Shown one piece after another: positions 55,851 to 64,000 of a DNA stretch of 64,000 nucleotides. Both the position numbers and the translations under genes were made by a program. The stretch comes from Tanypteryx hageni (lineage: Eukaryota > Arthropoda > Insecta > Odonata > Petaluridae), in contig CM054116.1 in NCBI GenBank assembly GCA_028673005.1, forward strand, positions 76,830,572-76,894,571, in the 5' to 3' direction. Under the pieces are notes generated by a model. It searched no databases. It saw only the letters and a list, made by a program, of their open reading frames with translations, and was not told the DNA's origin. Position 1 is the first letter of the stretch; each line of letters begins with the position of its first letter.

Positions 55851-57719
55851 ATAGGTTTCACACGTACAAATTTACAGATTTACAGAGTTAACGTTTATAC
55901 GGATCGTTTAAGCGATAAGTCGGAGGAATACGAGGTCAACGCGCCGTGTATATTTTGAGAAACCATTGCAAAATTGTCTGATTGAGACGGAATCAACTCG
56001 CTTTATGCCTTTAAAATAATTTCGGGCGTTTAAGCTTTTTACTATTTTTCTCCTTTCTCTCTCGCATATCTAAATCCCAGAGACTTTTGATTTTTCGGGA
56101 TTCTTGTGGAAGATCGGGAGGGTTTCGTTCCCTATTCGCTCCGTCATCGCTCTCTTACGTATCACCTGCTACACGCCCACTTCCTCTCGATAACTGCTTC
56201 GACAGAGAAGGTTTTTCGATGAGGGCGAAGGAGGAGGGAATTCGGAATGTGCCTTACAAGAAACACACTCAGATAAGCTAAGGGGGGTCGTTCCGAGTGT
56301 TTTTCTCGTAAAAAAGTTTTGTTCGGTGGAATGTGAAAGTTCTGAGTTTGACGATGTTTTTTTCTCCGGCGGAAGGGGAATTTTTATTCCCACCAAAAGT
56401 GAGGTCGGGTCGTACCGATCCCTGTTAATAAATACGGTCGGTTTTGAGGGCAGATTTTGTGAAATCGGATTAGTTTCGTTCATCTACTAGTACGCACTTT
56501 GTAAATCACCTCGTTGAACCTTCGATCGGGATTCATTAAAAACTTTTCTATCTCGAAAGCGTCATTATTTTATTCTCGCTTCTACTAATGCTCTATGACG
56601 AAAATTGCCAGATAAAAAATCTTGATGGAAAAATCTTTATAATAATGTTTGATTGTTGATTAATTAAGATTTTAGAAGAGGGATTTTTGTAGTAAAGGTT
56701 CCCATTTCAACTGTTTTTAATGTGGTGTTCATATGTGTTTCATTTTCCTGTACGCAATGATGAATGTCATATTGCATTAGTTTTAAGAAACCGTTTCCGA
56801 ATTGCAATTTGTGTCATGACTATTGGGGATGAAAGAGGGTTATGGTTGTTTATCACAAAAATCAGAAAAATAATAATTTTCTAACTTTCATTTTCATACT
56901 TTCGCATTTTCATTAAGTTTTCGTTCATAATTGTTGATGTGTGTATGTGGTTTTTGTTTTAGAAAGCCAAGAGTATATGTTTTTGAGTTTTCTTGGTAGA
57001 TAAAACACAAACTCGACAGACGCATGTACGTCTAAGATATCGACATTTGTATTCCTTTTTGGCGTAATTAAAGTACCTGTCGAATTACACCAAAGTATTT
57101 TAATCGAGTCTGAAGAACATAGATAATTTCCTCTCACTCATCAGTGTGGGATTTAAATACCGTAATTCCTTCGCACATTTTTACCGCGTTTGTGTCCACA
57201 GACGATCCTATTTTTGAATTAACATACATATTCTCATTTTTAGATGAGGTTTTATTTTGTATGTTTAGCTTTTAAAGGTTCCGCGTGGCTGAAATGACGT
57301 AATTTTCAAAATGGGTGTGGCCTATTAGGATGCTCGTTAATAGCTTAGATTTAGCCTGTCTATGAGTCGAATGTTAATATGCCTCACCGATACTGATATA
57401 TCGCGAACACAATTCTATCAGGCGTCAGACGATCAGTTATCCCTAATGAATGAAACACTAGGCGTTTCCGCTGCGTTTGCCAGTTAAAAAATTTGAAGAA
57501 AACGCCGTCCGTCTCGAGATTTTTTTAACTCGCCGCTTGAGGTATGATCATAAAATAGTACAGAGATGAACGCGAGACAGAAATCCTTCGTCTCAATTTT
57601 TATTCAACCGAAAATGTTCATTTCTCCCGTCATAATTAACTTTCGTCGGAGGCCTCGGTAACTTCCTACACGCCGATCGTTTAGGAACACTTTTTCCTGA
57701 CCCGGGCCGCGTGTGAAGA
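55849..57719. other. non-coding DNA, nothing recognised
   Basis: Mixed to AT-rich. A 104-codon minus-strand frame at 56169-56483 has no recognisable domain. Confidence 0.45.
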
Positions 57720-59110
57720 AAGGGGGGGAAGGGGGCGAGAAAGAGGCGAAGTTGTTACTGTGAAGTCACGTGGTTTAGGAGAGAGAGGCAGACAGAGAAG
57801 AGTGAAAAGGAGGCGGGGAAGAAAGAAAAGAGTAACTTATGGGAGGGTGTGCGAAAAGAGAGAGATATAAGGAGAGAAAGATGCGGAGAGGAAGGTTTGA
57901 GAGGTATGAGGTAGGTAAGGATACATAGAGGGTGTTCGATACAATGGGCGATAATGGGGGGTTGTATGGAGGAGGAGAATTCTGGCCCCTTCACAATCCA
58001 ATACCTGCACAGACACACACACACTTCTCTTCCTCAACTCACTCTTCTCCTTTCTCTTTATCTTCTCCTTTCTCTCTCTCTCTTCTTTCTCTCTCTTTCT
58101 CTTCTCCTTTCTCTCTCGTTCTCTCGCAGCGATCCCACCCACCCAACGGCGTCATCCCTCTTTCTCATCTAACTCTTCCTCATACGCCCTCCTATCTTCC
58201 CAAACCTCCTCTTCCTCCTCTCCTCATCTATATCTCTCTCTTTCTACTCTACCTCTCCCTCTCTCTCTCTCTCTCTCTCCGGTATCGCTTTCCCTCCCAC
58301 ACCACTCTTCCCCCGGCACTGCGGGACCAAACCCAACTTTTCAATTTATCAGATTCGCGCATTCTCACGTTCAGTAAATTAATTCCTTACATGTGCGCTG
58401 CGCGGCTTTTTGAAGGGGGATGGCGGAAGGGGAGAGGGAGGGGAAGATTCCGGAGGGGGGAGAAGGAGGGGCGGCGGGATCGCGTGAGAGGAGAGAGAGA
58501 GAGGGGGGTTTTTTATCCAGAGGGGAGGAGGGAATTTCGATCCTTCGGGAAGAGGAGAATGTGGGTGGGAGGGGAAAGTGTACGTTGTAGAGTGGTTGGG
58601 GATATTGCGAAGGTGGGAGGGGATATCGGAAAGGGAGGGGGAGTTGGAATGGGGATGTTGTAGGAGTCTATCTTCCTCTTTTCCCTCTCTCTCTTTCGCT
58701 ATCTTATTATCGTCCGCCTCTTCGTCCAACGCCGTTTTCTCAACCTCTCCCCTCTCTTCTCCCTCTCCTCCCTGCACTTCTTCCTTCTTATCTTCTTCTT
58801 CCTCCCTTTCTCCTCCCTGCTCTTCTCTTCTCCCTCCCTCTCTACTTCTTCCCTCTTCTCTCCCTGCTCTTCTTCCTCCTCTTCTTCCTCCTCCTCTTCT
58901 TCCTCCTCTTCTTCCTCCCTTTCCCCTCTCTTCTCTTCCTCCCTTTCTCCATCTTTTTCTCTTCTCCCTCCCTCTCTTCTTCTCTCCTCCCTCCCTCTCT
59001 TCTTCTCTCCCTCCCTCTCTTCTTCTCTCCCTCCCTCTCTTCTTCCTACCTCTTTTTCCCTCTCTCTCTTTTCCCTCCCACTCTTCTCTTTCCGAGGTGT
59101 TTTACTTTGC
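57720..59110. repeat. large alternating purine / pyrimidine tract
   Basis: G/A-rich at 57720-57930, C/T-rich at 58020-58320 (with a CT run at about 58255-58278), G/A-rich at 58410-58660, then C/T-rich at 58665-59090 with CTTCTTCCTCCT-type repeats. Long frames on both strands (for example 58578-59330 and 58699-59142) are pure low complexity (Ser/Leu/Pro or Glu/Arg/Lys) and are rejected as genes. Confidence 0.8.
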
Positions 59111-60117
59111 TTGTCCTTTAAGCACGGAATCTTTTTTTTCATCTCTCGCAGGACCTTGTATTCTACTTAGAAGCCGTTATCGGTTCGTTTTCTCTCTCTT
59201 TTTTCTCCAAAAGAAACTCTCTCTCCCCCTTATCCTCTTCTTATCTAATTTATTCGTCGGTGTCGATTCCCCGAAAGAAGCTTTTTTTATTTTTGTTTTG
59301 CTTTTTTTCGGCGGACCTAAAGTCCGGTGATTTTTTAGCCAAAAAGCTCGAGTCGCTTCGCGTAGTTTTATTGTTTTTTTTTTGGTGAAAAACGATCGTT
59401 TTTCACACTTTTTTGAGATTTTTTTGCTCCACGGAAGGTGTGGTGTGGATCAGCGAGGTGGGAAAGGCGTAAAAACGCAGGAGGGACTAACCTGTCAGGC
59501 GGAATGGTCTCTAAAAATTCCATTCGTGTGTAGCTTTGCTCGGTGAAATTAAGCGACTCTCCCCCTCCCATGGAGATTTTTTTCTAACCTCTTGGCTATC
59601 GGAAGATTGTTGTACAAAGAGCAATCCAGAGCCGCGTAAAAGTGCTACCTCCTGTGCTGCGGTGTGTCGCCTAGCTTACTCAATTTCTATTTCCGTATCG
59701 CTCGCTCCATAAGAGATAGACTTCTGGGCAGGGTGACTCGTGTTCGCGGAGTTTGTTTATAAGTCTATTCTTTCGATCGAGATAGCGAAGAATGTTTTCC
59801 CGCTGATCGAGATGACGGCGGGCGCTAATCATGCCGTCGTTTATTATGCTCCGATCGCATTTATGATTGATGTGTTCGGGGACGTATTGGAAAAAACTTT
59901 CCGTGTTACATACCGTGTCGCCGTCGTGCGAACTCGTTAATTGTGCGTAATTATTTCACCTCTCATAAATTCATGTGCTATGATTGGTTGTGCTGTTCTG
60001 CTAGCATATGATATAAATGATTAAATGTTCGACTAGAAGGGTAAATATAACGTGAATGTGTTACTATGCGTATAATTTGGGCTCTTCCGCGTCATGCTGC
60101 TCGCTCGGTAGGTGCTT
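59111..60117. other. non-coding DNA, nothing recognised
   Basis: No gene or repeat recognised; short frames lack domains. Confidence 0.45.
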
Positions 60118-60440
60118 AGTGTTCGATCTTACCACCAGATGGGAGGAGTTTGAGTCATTAACGTGTAAATATTTTCCTTATTTTTTTTGAGGGAGAGAGA
60201 AATTATTTGCTTTTGTGCTGTTGTGTTATTCTAGACAAATGTGTGAAGATTAAGTGCAGCTCAGTATTTTCGTTCTATATTTGCGTAATCTTCGATATCG
60301 CCACCTAATGGGGGAATTTGAACCATTTTCGTTTAAATTCCATTCATTATGAACGCACCATTTTTTGTTTGTGCGTGTGTTGGAGAGAGAAATTACTTGT
60401 GCATATGCGAATGTGTGGTTCTAGAAGTGGTGCTTTTGAA
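60118..60440. repeat. diverged tandem duplication, ~165 bp unit
   Basis: Unit 1 (about 60118-60284) has GTTCGATCTTACCACCAGAT, GGGAGGAGTTTGA, GAGAGAGAAATTATTTG and TGTTATTCTAGA. Unit 2 (about 60287-60440) has CTTCGATATCGCCACCTAAT, GGGGGAATTTGA, GGAGAGAGAAATTACTTG and GTGGTTCTAGA. The order is conserved although the copies are diverged. Non-coding. Confidence 0.6.
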
Positions 60441-60779
60441 GTCAATGTACATGTCAATTTTATCCATCTTTGTTTCGTGCTAATTTATTGGTATCAACGA
60501 ATAGCTATTTTCTCAATTTTTTACATGTATTTCATTCACTCTCCCGATACTGATATTTTCCGTTCCCGCTGGTAGTCGTTCTGCTTTTTGCTCTTTAAAC
60601 CGCTGGGATCTAAGAAATAGGCGAGTCTAATCGGCCGGTTTCATCTCGCGCTTCCTGCATTTGCCAGCTTCTCTCGTCCAGCCATCTTTCCTCTCTTAGG
60701 CATCGCTCACACGTGACCGGGAAAACGGTAGGCAAATAAGCTAATCTTCTCTTAATCTCGCTTTCTTTAATTTTTCCTC
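60441..60779. other. unassigned non-coding DNA
   Basis: Nothing recognised. Confidence 0.4.
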
Positions 60780-61235
60780 CCGCTAGTCTTCTCCCCTTCA
60801 TCCTCCCTCTTCATCCCGCTCCCTTTCGCTCCCGCCTTGCAATTTATCTCCCTCCTCTTCCTCCACCCCTTCGCTCCTTTTTTATCCACCTGTCATGAAG
60901 TCTTGTGTTAGGGCCCCGGCCCTTTCTTACCATTTCCCATGTTGCTTCGGACCCGTTGCGTTGTTGCGGATGTTTTCCTGTTTGGCATCTCACCATTCCT
61001 ACCTCTTTTTTGTTTTATTTTCATTTTTCTTTCGAGCTCCGCTTGTATCCCTTCACCCAAACTCCTTTCCAACTTGCTTTTTGACCTCAAGATCTCCAGG
61101 TTGTACTTTATTTGTTTGAAATTTCGAGTTTTTTTTTATTTTCCCCCTGCCTTCTCTCCGTCTCTCTCTTTATCCATATTCTTCTCTAGCTCTCTGCGTC
61201 ACTCCTCTCTCTTTTTATTTCGCAATTTTAACTGG
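60780..61235. repeat. pyrimidine-rich block
   Basis: C/T-rich plus strand. The 146-codon frame across it (60939-61379) is Phe/Leu/Ser-rich with no domain beyond hydrophobic composition. Confidence 0.55.
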
Positions 61236-63830
61236 CCTGAAAACCCAAGATCTCGTTTCGTGTCTCGCTGGTTGCGCCATTTTGACGAACCATCTACAGT
61301 TTTGCTCCATTATATTTTATTACTTATTTATTATCGCCTTTGGTTGATTAATTTTGATTTTGCATTAGCGATGCATTGAAAAAATTCAGTTGGATATTTG
61401 TCGAGCATTTCGGCAAACATTCCGAGTTTATGGAGGGTTTCAACATTTCTCTGAAGGTTGATTGCGTAAAGAATGGCATGTACTTTTATAGAATACATGT
61501 TTTAATACGCAGTAATATCGTACACGTTTAAAAAGTTATCTATACTATCGGAGATGTATTCGAACGGGCATTTGCTAATTTTTTGCGCATTCGTTCCAAA
61601 AGGAAACAGGACGAAAAGCGAGAAGGGTTCTATGAATCCATGGAAATATTTTTCGGTGTATTTTTTTAAATGTCCACAAACATATGCTAACGCGTGAACG
61701 TCACTAAATCTATCAAAGACAAGGAATATTTAAAAAAATATGATCACATACCTAGAGGCATAAAAATATAAGCTGTTACTTTGTTACTCTGTTCAAACCT
61801 TATATATCCTACCAGCTTTTGTTTAAATTTTTATCTCCTCTTTTTAAGAGTTTCTCCGAAGTAAGAATTTGAGTAGTTCACGCTATAAAAACGTATTTCT
61901 GGCTACTTTCTAACCTGCATATACGATTACTCAATAGTCGCATTATGATATAAAAAAAAGCCTCGCACTAAAGCCCCTTTCGACATATAGACAAAATATA
62001 TAAAGTAATAGAATTTATATCAACGACATCTCTCGAGGTACAGAATGTGTTAGAGTTCATTTTTGACGGCGAGTAACTGGATTTTATTACCCTGGAACGG
62101 CCTTTTTTTCCTTTATAAGCGCGGGAAAAAAGGAATATGTTTCAAGAAGCGTCTTCAAAACGGCGCAACAGACGATGGAGTATATTCCCTTCACTTTTGT
62201 CCCTTCGCTTCGTTCCTCCGTTTCCATGACTCCCAGCACACTCGCACACATGTTCCCCCACGTCAGAATCATACGCCCAAACAGACTCCCACACACACAC
62301 ATACATGTAGAGACTTTCGAGTTGTTCGTCTCGCACCATTACTTATATCTTTAAAAAAAAGAGCGGTAATCTATTCCAAACTGCAAGTCTCTTTTTATTT
62401 TTGATCTTTGATGACGTGTACGCCACGTCAAGTCCCGGATGATGTTTTTCGGCGCTTTATAAGTAAACTAATCGGGTCTGTCGTGGATAAAATCGTGCCC
62501 GCGTTTTTTATCAGCTCGTAAATTTTGGTGATAATAACGCAGTGATTTTAAAAATATATAAAATAGGGTCGCTCCCTTTGTAAATAGTCGCTTTTCATTT
62601 TTTATATTTTGAGCAATGCCGTACGTAACTCCTGGCCATGTTTGAAACTAGAGATATTAAACCGTTTAATAAGAATTTGTTTGTGTTTTCCTCCCGTGTA
62701 TCTGCATAAGTATTAGTGTTTCGTTATTGAGTGTTATTGAGTAAATAAAGGAATCAAGATTACAGAATGTCTTATGAAATCGACGTTGAATTGAATTTGT
62801 TCTTTTTTGTTAGTTATTTAATACCCGACGGTCTCATACGCTATTCTTTTCATCTTTTATTAAATAAAGCCTACTTTAGCTTAAAATATATTTAATTTCA
62901 TTGAACTATTTTATTATACATTACCCAAGAACCATGAGAATGTTTTTCAACTGAAAGTTAGCTCTAAAAATTTTCAGCGAAAACATTGATTAATTATTGT
63001 AATTTTTTCACCCTGAGTATCTACCAATTTTTTCACCGTAAAAAAGTTAAAGAATTGGTTTTAATAGCCATAAACATAACAATGCAATGATTCTGATGAT
63101 TTTGAGTGGAAAAATGATGCGAGATATAAATGCAAAATCATACGAACATTTTCCATGAGATTCATTAATTATAATGGAGTTCATTATCTTGTAGGCTACT
63201 ATTCTCGTTCAAGTTGAAATAATACTTCAGAATAGGCTTTGTTTGTTCGAAGAATCAATTATCAATTGCCATCAAAATTTTATAAAACCTTTAATTATTA
63301 TTTTCTAATAAGAACAACTGTCAAAGTGAATTTCTTTCTTGAATCATTCAGAAAAAAAACAAAAACAAGTAATTACCCAAGGCAAAGATATAATTAAGTA
63401 TTATTAGAGATTAAAGACTAAAATTAAGATTTTCGAGGTATTGAAGCTCTGAATTCAATGCATACAAATCTGGTTGTTCTGTTGATGTACAATTATTGAC
63501 TCGATTAATTATATTGAAAGAAATGTGGTTTTTAGTGAAGTATTGACCTCATTTTTTAAAATCCGGAAGTGGTTCGTGAGTAAATAGTTTAAAAGTACCG
63601 AAAAAACATTTTAAAACCTCACATTTATTCAGCACCACAACTCCTGACCACCTTTAGAGAATATTAATGGCGCAACCCAAGTGGATACCTATATTTCTCT
63701 TGCCTTCAAAATGTAAGCATAGGGCTAATGCAGGGTCCAATCGCTAGGGCAAATCTTTACAGCGATCTTACATGCAATAACTTTTGCTAACTCAAATTTC
63801 AAATACGAGGAATAAGGTTTCAGACGAGTA
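61236..63830. other. AT-rich non-coding DNA
   Basis: A CA run lies at about 62287-62302. A 113-codon frame at 62063-62404 has no domain. No other feature recognised. Confidence 0.5.
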
Positions 63831-64000
63831 CGCCGCTCACTCCTTTTATTCATTTTCATTCCTCGTTTCAATCTTCCCTCAAAAAAAGTCTCATCCTTTT
63901 CCCTCGAACCCCTCGTCGCCTTCTACCTCTCCCTTTTCTTCCCTCCCTCTCCTCAATTCCCTTGTTCTCTTCAGTCCTCTTTTCCCCATTTATTTCAACT
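63831..64000. repeat. pyrimidine-rich block at the window edge
   Basis: C/T-rich on the plus strand and running off the end of the window. Confidence 0.55.

Noticed and set aside
58578..59330. 250-codon plus-strand and 147-codon minus-strand open frames
   Set aside because: Both read through pyrimidine/purine low-complexity DNA and consist almost only of Ser/Leu/Pro or Glu/Arg/Lys; no domain.

Overview
This is a 64 kb stretch of AT-rich eukaryotic nuclear DNA with no recognisable host protein-coding gene and no intact RNA gene. The mix of mobile elements suggests an arthropod: RTE-clade LINE, Penelope-like element, Ty3/Gypsy LTR element, pogo/Tigger transposase, hAT-type non-autonomous elements, tRNA-derived SINE fragments, fold-back elements and dense (CT)n/(AC)n/(TA)n repeats. 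I cannot name a species. The window is best read as intergenic DNA or a very long intron.

Layout. 1-6.5 kb is unique AT-rich DNA with CT-rich blocks, a CpG-rich pocket (3.1-3.8 kb) and a GC-box/TATA-like site (4.75 kb). 6.5-7.8 kb is a dead pogo/Tigger element (minus). 8.45-8.83 kb is a ~155 bp tandem repeat. 10.4-12.7 kb is an internally deleted RTE LINE (plus) with a tRNA-like fragment at its 5' side. 13.4-15.7 kb is a Penelope-like element whose 713-codon RT plus GIY-YIG ORF is uninterrupted; it is the only convincing intact coding sequence here. 16.0-18.2 kb is a nested fold-back repeat cluster with terminal hairpins. 18.57-19.04 kb holds three fragments of one tRNA-derived SINE on both strands. 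20.14-24.40 kb is a decayed Ty3/Gypsy element (minus) with one full LTR and one truncated LTR.

25-53 kb is a scatter of non-autonomous repeats. An unclassified family that begins with an AGCCTA/TAGGCT hairpin occurs at 25.2, 28.9, 43.1, 50.4 and 50.7 kb; the 28.9 kb copy is split by a hAT-type insertion. Further hAT-type elements lie at 26.0, 30.4, 34.05, 43.87 and 52.4 kb, two of them with perfect 8 bp target-site duplications. A 1421 bp palindromic element flanked by TA lies at 31.49-32.91 kb, and a complete-looking tRNA-derived SINE at 52.84-53.13 kb. From 53 kb to the end the DNA is mostly unique, with alternating polypyrimidine and polypurine blocks (strongest at 57.7-59.1 kb) and a (TA)n tract at 55.8 kb.

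No genes act together here in a pathway; the window is a record of successive transposon insertion, nesting, deletion and duplication. I found no convincing new biological system. The best leads are the intact Penelope-like element, the 1.42 kb palindrome, the hairpin-ended fold-back family and a hammerhead-like core shared by the Penelope 3' region and the 49 kb repeat. All similarity statements come from reading by eye; no alignment or database search was run.
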